From Actinomycetota bacterium (GTDB taxonomy: Bacteria > Actinomycetota > Humimicrobiia > Humimicrobiales > Humimicrobiaceae): a DNA stretch of 8,663 nucleotides. Below, in pieces: positions 1 to 6,182 of this stretch. Position 1 is the stretch's first letter; every line of letters begins with the position of its first letter. Both the position numbers and the translations under genes were made by a program. Under the pieces are notes generated by a model. The model did not search any database. It worked only from the letters and a program-made list of their open reading frames with translations, and was not told the origin of the DNA. The stretch lies in contig JAHIPJ010000070.1 of NCBI GenBank assembly GCA_018894445.1, positions 1-8,663 of the forward strand, given 5' to 3'.

Positions 1-41
1 AAGAATTTATTTTTATTTAAAGTTGCATTACTTATTAGGTT

Positions 42-233
42 TTATGGGTGAATAGTTACAATTTTATTTGCATTATGTTGATTTCTGCTTTGGTCAATTG
101 AGTTTTCGGGAACATTTATTTTATCTAATATGCATGTTTCTTTATTAAAAATGTTTCTTAAGTTGATTTGAAGAAACTCCAGTATACTTTTATCTATATT
201 ATTTAAAGGAATGACATTTATTTTATCTTCCAT
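42..233 (-). pseudogene. amzA: Archaemetzincin N-terminal fragment (truncated)
   Basis: This 63-codon frame reads like the first third of an archaemetzincin, a zinc metallopeptidase family. The pattern is a beta-strand start (INVIPLNNIDKSILEFL), a helix (NLRNIF), then ILDKINVPENSID and SRNQHNANKIV, which matches the family's 'lP...ayn..R.QYna..il' block. Archaemetzincins are usually about 180 residues and carry an extended HExxHxxGxxH zinc site with extra cysteines. None of that is present: TAA follows Pro63, and none of the three frames in the remaining 41 bases to the window edge continues the family. It lies 18 bp after the radical SAM stop on the same strand, so the two were probably co-transcribed. 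No clear Shine-Dalgarno precedes the ATG. The family call comes from pattern recognition only. A frameshift with the rest of the gene beyond the left edge is possible. Confidence 0.55.
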
Positions 234-251
234 TTTTAAAGTTTTTTTGAT

Positions 252-1421
252 TTATACCAGTAAATGCTTATTTCCAATATCTACATTTTTTAATCCACAG
301 TTTTTTGCCATTTCTAAACAGGATAAAGCCAATTTTTTTGATGTTGGTGGAAAGTCGCTCATATAAAATTGTGGATGAAACCCTAAAAGTTTGTAAGGTA
401 TATCAGGATTGCAATTGTAAATAAATGTTGCAATTTTTTTTATTTCCTTTTCATCTATATATCCAGGAACTAAAAGAGTGCTTGCGACTACCAGTGGAGG
501 ATCTTTCCTTTTTTTTATATAATCAGATGCAATTTCAAAATTATTTAGTGTATTATTGTTAGAACTACCTGTTAGAGCAAAAAACAGATTACCATCATAA
601 GCCTTAAGGTCAAATTTAATGCATCCTCCAGATATTAGAGATATTTCAACTGCTTTTTTTAAATATTTTCTGCCCATAGTTCCATTTGTTTCCCAGCAAA
701 TTCTTAAGAATTTATTTTTTTTATTTTCTATGGCTTTTTTTGCGGCAGCAAGTGCAAATTCTATCTGTACAGAAGGGTCTCCTCCAAAAAAGCAAATGCA
801 TGAAGTTTTGTAGTCGACGCTATTTACAAGCTCTTCTATTGTTTTTATAGGGCTTAGAGACTCTGCCATTTCTCTAAAGTGCCAGTTCTGGCAGAAAAGG
901 CAATCCAGAGAACAGGCTCCAAAAAAAACTGCTAAATTTTTATAGCCATATTCCGTGCCAGGGTTATATGAATAATGTGGATATCCGGAATTAGAACAAC
1001 CAGCACATATCCAGTCTGCTACACAATTGGTTGGAAGGGGGTCGTAGTACCAGTCTACCACTGCTCTATCTTTTTTATTATTTTTTAAGTATAGAAGTTT
1101 ACCTGTGGCATTTTTTCTAAGGCCACAATATCCCTTGTTTCCTTTTTTTATTTTACAATTATTGATGCATAGTCCACATTTAATCCCACCTTTATCTCTG
1201 GGAGGTTTATTTGGTAAGCTAAATTCCTTTCTACTTTTTTTGTGGGCATCTAATACATATTTTTTAGTCTTGCCCGGATGTATTCTTATACAGTTAAGGC
1301 AGACACCTAATGTGTCAGATATATATTTAGATTTTCTACCACAAATTTTGCAGCTATAAGATAAATCATTATTTATACTATCTAAAATTGTATCCATTTT
1401 TTTGAATATATAAAAATTCAC
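252..1421 (-). CDS. Radical SAM protein with N-terminal cysteine clusters (PflA-like, COG1180 type)
   Basis: The 389-residue protein has the radical SAM signature CSLDCLFCQNW (Cys170, Cys174, Cys177; CX3CX2C), which binds a 4Fe-4S cluster that cleaves S-adenosylmethionine. The supporting core motifs are FFGGDP (211-216), WETNG (243-247) and KFDLKAYD (269-276). Three cysteine groups precede the core: a zinc-ribbon-like C24xxC27/C41xxC44, a CGLCxxxC...YCGLR block (82-102) like those of pyruvate-formate-lyase activating-enzyme relatives, and C133/C139/C142. The CGLC...CGLR plus FCQNW layout is shared with AmrS of the AmmeMemoRadiSam group, but the insert before the SAM motif differs, so only a broad call is safe. 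The substrate is unknown. The start is GTG; ATG at codon 9 (1395-1397) is an alternative, and neither has a good ribosome site. It is divergent from the small gene at 1520 and is followed by the archaemetzincin fragment. Confidence 0.85.
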   Translation of the reverse strand: MNFYIFKKMDTILDSINNDLSYSCKICGRKSKYISDTLGVCLNCIRIHPGKTKKYVLDAHKKSRKEFSLPNKPPRDKGGIKCGLCINNCKIKKGNKGYCGLRKNATGKLLYLKNNKKDRAVVDWYYDPLPTNCVADWICAGCSNSGYPHYSYNPGTEYGYKNLAVFFGACSLDCLFCQNWHFREMAESLSPIKTIEELVNSVDYKTSCICFFGGDPSVQIEFALAAAKKAIENKKNKFLRICWETNGTMGRKYLKKAVEISLISGGCIKFDLKAYDGNLFFALTGSSNNNTLNNFEIASDYIKKRKDPPLVVASTLLVPGYIDEKEIKKIATFIYNCNPDIPYKLLGFHPQFYMSDFPPTSKKLALSCLEMAKNCGLKNVDIGNKHLLV

Positions 1422-1519
1422 AATTGCTAAGCCATATTTTATTTAAGATATTATAGTTGTAATATATTATATTGTAGAAAACAAAATTTTTAAAAAATTT
1501 TTATATTTTAGGAGGTGTA
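1422..1519. promoter_or_regulatory. Divergent intergenic region between radical SAM gene and small split gene
   Basis: This 98-bp, very AT-rich gap separates two outward-reading genes, so promoters for both should lie here. A possible plus-strand -10 is TATTAT at 1465-1470, but its -35 (around 1442, TTTAAG) is weak. A T/A-rich self-complementary run (AAAATTTTTAAAAAATTTTT, 1483-1502) sits just before a strong Shine-Dalgarno GGAGGTG at 1511-1517. No operator can be named. Confidence 0.3.
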
Positions 1520-1611
1520 TTGGTTTTGAAATATAGGGACAGATGGTTTAGATTTCATGGGCCGTTTGGAATGGGATTTAATTTTGGATTTCCACCTTTT
1601 GGATGGTGGGG
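1520..1611 (+). pseudogene. 5' part of a small Gly/Phe/Trp-rich protein gene, interrupted by IS607 element
   Basis: A strong GGAGGTG (1511-1517) precedes TTG codons at 1520 and 1526; either could be the start. The first about 30 residues are basic, then aromatic and glycine-rich: FRFHGPFGMGFNFGFPPFGWW. This composition recalls small bacterial and archaeal proteins that pair a Gly/aromatic N-terminus with a coiled-coil C-terminus (DUF5320-like); function is unknown. The reading frame runs on into the inserted element and stops at 1670-1672 after about 20 unrelated residues. The native C-terminus is found at 3489-3597, beyond the element. Joining TGGTGG, GG and GACTTATAG restores a 66-residue frame. 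The split is seen in the sequence; the family resemblance is inference. Confidence 0.7.
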
Positions 1612-1633
1612 TAAAAAACAGTTAAAAATTGTA

Positions 1634-1662
1634 TTGACAAATATACTCATATGTAGTATCTT
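1634..1662 (+). promoter_or_regulatory. Sigma70-type promoter of the IS607 element
   Basis: A consensus TTGACA (1634-1639) is followed after 17 bp by TATCTT (1657-1662). The predicted transcript starts near 1669, giving a leader of only about a dozen bases before tnpA. That leader includes AAGGGGGT (1671-1678), a purine-rich ribosome site placed 3 bp from the ATG at 1682. The promoter lies inside the element's left end, so it travels with it. Confidence 0.6.
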
Positions 1663-1681
1663 ATCCCTATAAGGGGGTAAG

Positions 1682-2257
1682 ATGAAATTATCTACATGGG
1701 CAAAAAAGCAAGGGATTTCATATAAAACAGCTTGGAGGTTATGGAAAACAGGCAAGTTGCCTCTGCCGGCAGAACAATTAGCAACAGGAACGATTATTGT
1801 TAAAGAGCCAGAGGCAAGTTATGAAGCAGGGCCGTCTTTGGTAGTTCTTTATGCTCGAGTTTCATCTTCAGATCAAAAACAAGATTTAGATAGGCAACTA
1901 TCGAGATTGGTAGAAGCTGTAACCTCAAAAGGCTTTCAGGTTGTTAAAGTAATAAAAGAAATAGGAAGTGGACTGGATGGTAAAAGAACCAAACTTTTAA
2001 CTATTTTAAGAGACCCCAATGTAAAAACAATAGTAGTTGAACACAAAGACAGACTGGCTAGATTTGGATTTGAATATTTAGAAGCACTATTGAGTGCTTC
2101 TGGCAGGAGAATAATAGTGGTTGATGAAACTGAAATGAAAGACGATTTAGTCCAGGATATGATAGATGTACTGGCCAGCTTTTACGCAAGGCTCTATGGC
2201 CGGCGGTCAGCAAAGAATAGAGCAAAGAAAGCATTAAAAGAGATTGAAAAATGTTAG
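1682..2257 (+). CDS. tnpA: IS607-family serine recombinase (TnpA transposase)
   Basis: The 191-residue protein catalyses cut-and-paste style movement of the element through a covalent phosphoserine intermediate. The N-terminus (about 4-26, WAKKQGISYKTAWRLWKTG) is a MerR-like helix-turn-helix that binds the element ends. The catalytic domain begins at about residue 53: LYARVSSSDQK contains Arg59 and the probable nucleophile Ser61. QDLDRQ (67-72) and HKDRLARFG (121-129, Arg124 and Arg127) match the resolvase active-site arginine motifs. The C-terminal helix (DMIDVLASFYARLYGRRSAK) is the usual dimer helix. Length is normal for the family and no damage is seen. The last codons overlap the start of tnpB by 7 bp, so translation is probably coupled. 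Confidence 0.93.
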   Translation: MKLSTWAKKQGISYKTAWRLWKTGKLPLPAEQLATGTIIVKEPEASYEAGPSLVVLYARVSSSDQKQDLDRQLSRLVEAVTSKGFQVVKVIKEIGSGLDGKRTKLLTILRDPNVKTIVVEHKDRLARFGFEYLEALLSASGRRIIVVDETEMKDDLVQDMIDVLASFYARLYGRRSAKNRAKKALKEIEKC

Positions 2258-3474
2258 TCCAGCAAAGCTATCGTTATGAAATAAAACCTAACAATAAGCA
2301 AAAAACGCTGCTTGCCAAACACGCTGGTTGTGCACGGTTTGCTTACAACTGGGGGCTTGCCCGACGAATGGAAGAACACAAAGAAACACAAGAATCAAGC
2401 AACGCCATTGAACAACACAGACAATTAAACGCACTCAAGAAAACTGAATTTCCCTGGATGTATGAAGTATCCAAATGCGCACCTCAGGAAGCGCTGCGTG
2501 ATCTTGATAAGGCATACAAGAGCTTCTTCTGTTCACTTAAATCAGGAAAGAAAATAGGCTTCCCCAAATTCAAGAAGAAAGGTGTCCACGATTCCTTCCG
2601 GCTTACCGGCTCTATGCGTAGTTTAAAACGCTCAGTGGTTTTGCCGCGCCTGGGTGAAATCCGAACCAAAGAACGCACAAACGTTAAAGGTCGCATACTA
2701 TCAGTAACGATTTCCCGGGGAGCTGACCGCTGGTTTGTTGCTTTTACTGTTGAGCGCAAGCGGGGAGAATATATCCGAACTCTACAGGAAACATTAGTGG
2801 GAGTGGATGTCGGTATAAATTCCTTTTGTGTTCTTTCCGATGGAACAAAGATAGAATCACCAAAGCCATTAGAGCATAGCTTAAAATTACTAAAACGCAG
2901 GTCAAAACAACATTCAAGGAAAAAGATAGGTTCGGCCAATAGAAAGAAGTTAGCCCTGCGCTTAGCTCGTCTTCATCGCAAGATTAGAAATAGACGCAGT
3001 GATTTTTTGCATAAGGTTTCCACAATGCTGGCGAAAACCAAGTCAGTAGTTGTGATTGAAGACCTTAATGTGAAAGGGATGGTTAAGAATCGTCATTTAT
3101 CCCTGCGCATTAGCGATGCAGGATGGAGTGAGTTCGTAAGGCAGCTTGATTACAAAACAAAGTGGTATGGTTCATCTCTGGTAAAAGCACCGAAATTTTA
3201 TCCGTCATCAAAGATGTGTTCTAGTTGTAAAACAATTAAGGAAAACTTAAAGCTATCAGATAGGATATTTAGGTGCGAGAAGTGTGGATTAGTAATTGAC
3301 CGTGACGTAAATGCTGCAATAAATCTTAAATACTTAGCTACCGGAAGTTCTCCGGGAAGTTACGCCTGTAGAGATACCTCTGGCGGCGGAATCCCGATAA
3401 AACGGGAGTCTACGAGCCATGTGTCGTTGAAGCAGGAAGCAGACGCCAAGTTTTCCTCGGGAATATTTGGGTAA
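2251..3474 (+). CDS. tnpB: TnpB RNA-guided endonuclease (IS607-associated)
   Basis: The 407-residue TnpB is of the Cas12 ancestor class. TnpB proteins bind an omega-RNA made from the element's right end and cut matching DNA, which helps the element persist at its donor site. The N-terminal part (1-115) has the typical TnpB start (YRYEIKPNNKQ, CARFAYNWGL) and GFPKFKKKG. The split RuvC nuclease has all three acidic residues: Asp186 in GVDVGINSF, Glu270 in VVIEDLNVKGM and Asp352 in DRDVNAAINL. A CX2C...CX2C zinc finger (Cys323, 326, 342, 345) lies between the last two. The protein therefore looks active. The basic 30-40 residue tail lies over the predicted omega-RNA. Its ATG overlaps tnpA by 7 bp in another frame. 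Composition matches tnpA rather than the chromosomal neighbours. Confidence 0.93.
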   Translation: MLVQQSYRYEIKPNNKQKTLLAKHAGCARFAYNWGLARRMEEHKETQESSNAIEQHRQLNALKKTEFPWMYEVSKCAPQEALRDLDKAYKSFFCSLKSGKKIGFPKFKKKGVHDSFRLTGSMRSLKRSVVLPRLGEIRTKERTNVKGRILSVTISRGADRWFVAFTVERKRGEYIRTLQETLVGVDVGINSFCVLSDGTKIESPKPLEHSLKLLKRRSKQHSRKKIGSANRKKLALRLARLHRKIRNRRSDFLHKVSTMLAKTKSVVVIEDLNVKGMVKNRHLSLRISDAGWSEFVRQLDYKTKWYGSSLVKAPKFYPSSKMCSSCKTIKENLKLSDRIFRCEKCGLVIDRDVNAAINLKYLATGSSPGSYACRDTSGGGIPIKRESTSHVSLKQEADAKFSSGIFG

Positions 3475-3488
3475 GTTCTGTGGAACGG
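3341..3488 (+). ncRNA. Predicted omega-RNA (reRNA) scaffold at the right end of the IS607 element
   Basis: This stretch overlaps the tnpB 3' end and runs to the right edge of the element, where TnpB guide RNAs are encoded. Compact hairpins are visible: CCGGA/TCCGG (3341-3345 with 3351-3355), CGCC/GGCG (3363-3366 with 3382-3385) enclosing AGAG/CTCT, and TCCCG/CGGGA (3392-3396 with 3403-3407) with an ATAAAA loop. The predicted guide would be the next about 16 bases of flanking host DNA from 3489 (GACTTATAGTATTGAT). Exact 5' and 3' ends cannot be set without RNA data. Confidence 0.55.
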
Positions 3489-3597
3489 GACTTATAGTAT
3501 TGATGAAGAATTAGAAATGCTGAATGAATATAAGGATTATTTGGAAAAAGAGCTGGAGAAGGTAAAAGATAGAATTAACAGGTTGGGTAAGAAATAA
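3489..3597 (+). pseudogene. 3' part of the split small gene: coiled-coil C-terminus
   Basis: Immediately right of the IS607 element, 35 codons read TYSIDEELEMLNEYKDYLEK and continue with ELEKVKDRINRLGKK before TAA. Hydrophobic residues fall at regular 3-4 spacing (Leu11, Tyr14, Leu18, Leu22, Val25, Ile29, Leu32 of the fragment), a clean heptad coiled coil. There is no start codon or ribosome site of its own. It joins in frame to the 5' half at 1520-1611 through a GG core, giving a 66-residue protein. Its stop is 13 bp before the Clp1-like kinase start, so the intact gene and the kinase probably formed one operon. Confidence 0.7.
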
Positions 3598-3610
3598 AAA
3601 TTTAAAATAA

Positions 3611-4474
3611 ATGAAATTTATTAACAGCACTCAAGAATTACTTGAAATTCTTTCAAATAAAAAAGGCATTATCTTCTTACTGGGCCAGACAGATACTGGT
3701 AAGACTACTTTTGCAAAAGAATTAATTAAGAGATACTTGGAAAAGAATAAAAAAGTGGCTTTTATTGATAGTGATATTGGACAATCAACTATAGGACCGC
3801 CAACTACAATAGGTTTAAAACTTATAAAATGTAATGAGGATGCACATAATAACAATTACTCCAATTTATACTTTGTAGGTTCTACTTCTCCCAGGGGTTA
3901 TTTTCTTCCCATGGTAATAGGAACCTATAAATTATCTCAAATCTTTTTAAAAAGTGTTTATTCTACAATTATTGACACCACCGGATTGGTTCTTGGTGAT
4001 TATGGACAAAATTTAAAGTTTTATAAAATCAATTTAATTCTTCCTGGATACCTGGTTATATTTGAGAGAGAAGATGAGTTAAAACCATATAGAGAAATGT
4101 TTAAAAATAATAAGAAAATTAAAACGTTTATAATAAAAATTAAAAGTGATATTAAAGAAAGAAGTTATGCACAAAGAGAAGAGTACCGGGAGAAAAAATT
4201 TAGAGAGTATTTTAAAAAGGGCAAAGAACAAATACTAAATTTAGGTGAGCTTTCATCTTTCCCGCCAATAGTTGAATTTAAAAGTAGAATTCAAAAATTT
4301 AATGTCCTTGGGCTAGAAGATGAATACAATAAATTATTAGGAATTGGAATATTTTTAGATTTTGAGCAAAATGAAAATATTAAAATATATACCCCAATTA
4401 CAAATATAAAAAAAGTTAGTTTTTTAAAATTAGGCTCTATCAAAATAACTAAGGAAGTGAAAAAGATAATTTAA
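3611..4474 (+). CDS. Clp1/Grc3-type P-loop polynucleotide 5'-hydroxyl kinase-like protein
   Basis: The 287-residue protein matches the Clp1/Nol9/Grc3 kinase family (COG1341-type), whose members phosphorylate RNA or DNA 5'-OH ends. The Walker A is GQTDTGKTT (25-33), where the Asp-containing loop is typical of the family. FIDSDIGQSTIGPPTTIGL (51-69) matches the Clp1 DxDxGQ motif and the following Pro-Thr-Ile strand. STSPRGYFLP (about 91-100) and IIDTTGLVLGDYG (about 120-132) match the 'sP.G' and Walker-B-like 'iIDTtGlv.G' blocks. The C-terminal about 90 residues look like a small accessory beta domain, and there is no N-terminal extension as in eukaryotic Clp1. No clear Shine-Dalgarno is seen before ATG; translation may once have been coupled to the small gene that ends 13 bp upstream. 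Its 3' end overlaps the convergent peptidase gene by 4 bp. Family call firm, substrate unknown. Confidence 0.85.
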   Translation: MKFINSTQELLEILSNKKGIIFLLGQTDTGKTTFAKELIKRYLEKNKKVAFIDSDIGQSTIGPPTTIGLKLIKCNEDAHNNNYSNLYFVGSTSPRGYFLPMVIGTYKLSQIFLKSVYSTIIDTTGLVLGDYGQNLKFYKINLILPGYLVIFEREDELKPYREMFKNNKKIKTFIIKIKSDIKERSYAQREEYREKKFREYFKKGKEQILNLGELSSFPPIVEFKSRIQKFNVLGLEDEYNKLLGIGIFLDFEQNENIKIYTPITNIKKVSFLKLGSIKITKEVKKII

Positions 4475-5241
4475 AACAGTTTCTTAAAAATCCTGAACAT
4501 TAAACCTGGTTTTTCAATACCACCTTTTCTGTAATCTTCATAAAGTTGCATACCTGCTAACTCAGATGCAATTTGAATTGCTTTTTCTTTACCTCCTAAA
4601 TAATCAATCAGTCCCAAGTCTAATGCGTCTTTACCCAGATATGTTTTTCCTGACGTAATATCACCTAAAATCTTATCATCTTTTATATTCCTGTTCCGTT
4701 TTACTTCGTCTACAAAATATTTATTAAAGGCTTCAACATGTTCTTCTATAAATTTCTTTTCTTTTTCTGAAAGCTCAGAATAGGGAGAACCAATCCCTTT
4801 ATACTCTCCTTTTATAAAAGAATCAATTTTAATACCTATTTTCTTTGCAAGTTCTGATAAATCAATTCGTTCAGCTCTGGTACCAATGCCTCCAATACTG
4901 CTCAGTGGATCAGCTACTATTTTTTTGCAAGCAGATGCTATCCAGTAAGCTCCTGATGTTCCATGTTCACGAATCTGGGCAACAGTAGGCTTTTTTATTT
5001 TTTTTATAGCGTCAGCTATTTCTTTACTTGCATAAGGTGTCCCGCCCGGAGAGTCAATTTCAAAAATAATAGCTTTAACTCTTCTATCACTTTCAGGTAA
5101 TTGAATATACCTGACAATGTCATCAGACTGAGTAATCCCACCTCCGGTAAAAGGAAGAATTGGTAGCGGTCCCAATGGAGATGATTCTCCAGAAATTACT
5201 ACACCTCTAATAGGAACAATCCTTGCTAAAGGCTTTCTCAT
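4471..5241 (-). CDS. sppA: S49-family serine peptidase (SppA-like), no membrane anchor
   Basis: The 256-residue protein has the ClpP-fold S49 peptidase domain. IIFEIDSPGGTPYASKEI (58-75) is the family's substrate-binding strand and helix. GTSGAYWIAS (94-103) holds the nucleophile Ser96, and KGEYKGIGSPYSELS (144-158) holds the probable general base Lys148, as in the Ser/Lys dyad of short bacterial SppA. GKTYLGKDALDLGLID (about 199-214) is the usual late motif. SppA digests leftover signal peptides and membrane protein fragments, and most versions are membrane-anchored. This N-terminus (MRKPLARIVPIRGVVISG) has no hydrophobic segment, so the enzyme is predicted cytoplasmic or peripheral. The start is well supported by GGGAGGTGG, which ends 5 bases before the ATG. 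The gene is tail-to-tail with the kinase gene (4-bp overlap, 4471-4474). Confidence 0.9.
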   Translation of the reverse strand: MRKPLARIVPIRGVVISGESSPLGPLPILPFTGGGITQSDDIVRYIQLPESDRRVKAIIFEIDSPGGTPYASKEIADAIKKIKKPTVAQIREHGTSGAYWIASACKKIVADPLSSIGGIGTRAERIDLSELAKKIGIKIDSFIKGEYKGIGSPYSELSEKEKKFIEEHVEAFNKYFVDEVKRNRNIKDDKILGDITSGKTYLGKDALDLGLIDYLGGKEKAIQIASELAGMQLYEDYRKGGIEKPGLMFRIFKKLF

Positions 5242-5275
5242 TTTTCCACCTCCCAGGTAATATTCTAACCTAATT

Positions 5276-5304
5276 TTTAAAATATAAGTATTTTTTTATG
5301 TCAA
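5276..5304 (-). promoter_or_regulatory. Probable promoter of the SppA-like gene
   Basis: On the minus strand a consensus TTGACA (5304-5299) is followed after 17 bp by TTTAAA (5281-5276); TATATT at shorter spacing is an alternative -10. It lies between the exporter stop (5318) and the SppA start (5241), and a strong GGGAGGTGG ribosome site is downstream. The peptidase can therefore be transcribed independently of the exporter gene upstream. Confidence 0.5.
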
Positions 5305-5317
5305 GATTTTCAGTAAG

Positions 5318-6076
5318 TCATAAAATCCGGGAAAGGATATCTATAATCACCCTGGCAAAGACAGCTATAAAAAACAGGATAAATATTATCCTTATTGCAA
5401 CAGGATTTATTCTCCTCTTAAGATAGGTCCCCAGCCTTGCTCCGCCTATTCCTCCCAGGCCGACTATTACACCAAAAAGTATATTAAAATCCACTGATAG
5501 CATCTTTCCTGCAAGACCAGGTATCGATGTAAAGATAATGGCTCCCAGAGATGTTCCTGTAGCAATATTCATAGGAAGGCCCATAAAGAAAAGAAGCGCG
5601 GGAACAAAAAGAAAGCCGCCTCCTATTCCAAGTATTCCTGCCATAAATCCTGCCACTGCTCCAATAGGGATTATCTTATAAAGATCGCTTTTTGAAGGAT
5701 CTGTCTTATGGCCGGTGATCCTGGAACGGAGAAGCATAAGGATAAGAGAAGCTGTAAGAGCAGCAAGATACATTATCTTTATAGTAAGATCCGGGATATA
5801 TTTTGTAAAATATCCTCCCATAAAGGAAAATACCATGCTTGAAAGTCCAAAATATACAGAGTATTTGAAAATAATAGTCTTCTGATAATAATTAAATATG
5901 GTCCCGGATATAGAAGCAAATACAATATGGACCATGGACACGGCTGTAGCAGCCTTGATGTCAATACCTGAAAGGTAAAGAAGGAGAGGGACTATGACTG
6001 TTCCCCCGCCTATTCCCATAAGGCCGGCAATAGTCCCTCCTATTACTCCTATCAATAAGAATGTAATATATTCCAA
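5318..6076 (-). CDS. TauE/SafE-family membrane transporter (sulfite/organosulfonate or organic-anion exporter-like)
   Basis: The 252-residue polytopic membrane protein has the internal duplication typical of TauE/SafE (COG0730). GLMGIGGGTVIVPLLL (18-33) in the first half is mirrored by GILGIGGGFLFVPALL (147-162) in the second. About eight hydrophobic segments can be traced (roughly 3-23, 25-38, 44-64, 72-92, 98-116, 133-163, 170-217, 226-246). The only long polar stretch (118-134, SRITGHKTDPSKSDLYK) is the link between halves. Family members export sulfite, sulfoacetate, thiosulfate or related anions, but the substrate cannot be read here and no sulfur-metabolism gene is adjacent. The start is TTG (6074-6076), with a weak GAAAG about 10 bases upstream. 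The gene precedes the peptidase gene, which seems to have its own promoter. Confidence 0.9.
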   Translation of the reverse strand: MEYITFLLIGVIGGTIAGLMGIGGGTVIVPLLLYLSGIDIKAATAVSMVHIVFASISGTIFNYYQKTIIFKYSVYFGLSSMVFSFMGGYFTKYIPDLTIKIMYLAALTASLILMLLRSRITGHKTDPSKSDLYKIIPIGAVAGFMAGILGIGGGFLFVPALLFFMGLPMNIATGTSLGAIIFTSIPGLAGKMLSVDFNILFGVIVGLGGIGGARLGTYLKRRINPVAIRIIFILFFIAVFARVIIDILSRIL

Positions 6077-6182
6077 AAATCAATCTTTCGTATATAAATG
6101 TGAAATTATTAATACCCCCAGGATATCAGGTAAGATATTACAATAATTTGGAAAAAGTCTCTATTGTATTAAAGTATCAATA

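Larger units (their letters stand above)
1610..3488 (+). mobile_element. IS607-family insertion sequence (tnpA + tnpB), apparently intact
   Basis: The element of about 1.88 kb carries a serine-recombinase tnpA and an overlapping tnpB, the defining pair of IS607. IS607 elements recombine through a short (GG) core and leave no target duplication or terminal inverted repeats. A GG lies at each proposed edge (1610-1611 on the left; 3487-3488 on the right), and excision through them restores the small host gene in frame. Shifting the right core by one base (3488-3489) would break that frame, so the boundaries are supported by host coding sense. Base composition is visibly richer in G+C than the neighbouring kinase gene, as expected for acquired DNA. 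Catalytic residues in both proteins are present. Confidence 0.8.

Noticed and set aside
1555..1755. A minus-strand 66-codon frame across the left end of the IS607 element.
   Set aside because: It spans the insertion junction and the tnpA start, so it cannot predate the insertion, and has no ribosome site.
2484..2939. A 151-codon open frame antisense to tnpB.
   Set aside because: It lies wholly within the well-supported tnpB gene, is rich in Arg and Ser as expected from the reverse of a Lys/Arg-rich gene, and shows no motif.
3341..3410. Clustered short hairpins considered as a CRISPR-like or attenuator structure.
   Set aside because: The stems differ from each other and are not evenly spaced repeats; their place at the end of tnpB fits an omega-RNA scaffold better.
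5779..5964. A minus-strand open frame overlapping the TauE/SafE gene in another frame.
   Set aside because: The TauE/SafE frame has the duplicated GIGGG motif and full length; the other frame is an out-of-phase shadow.
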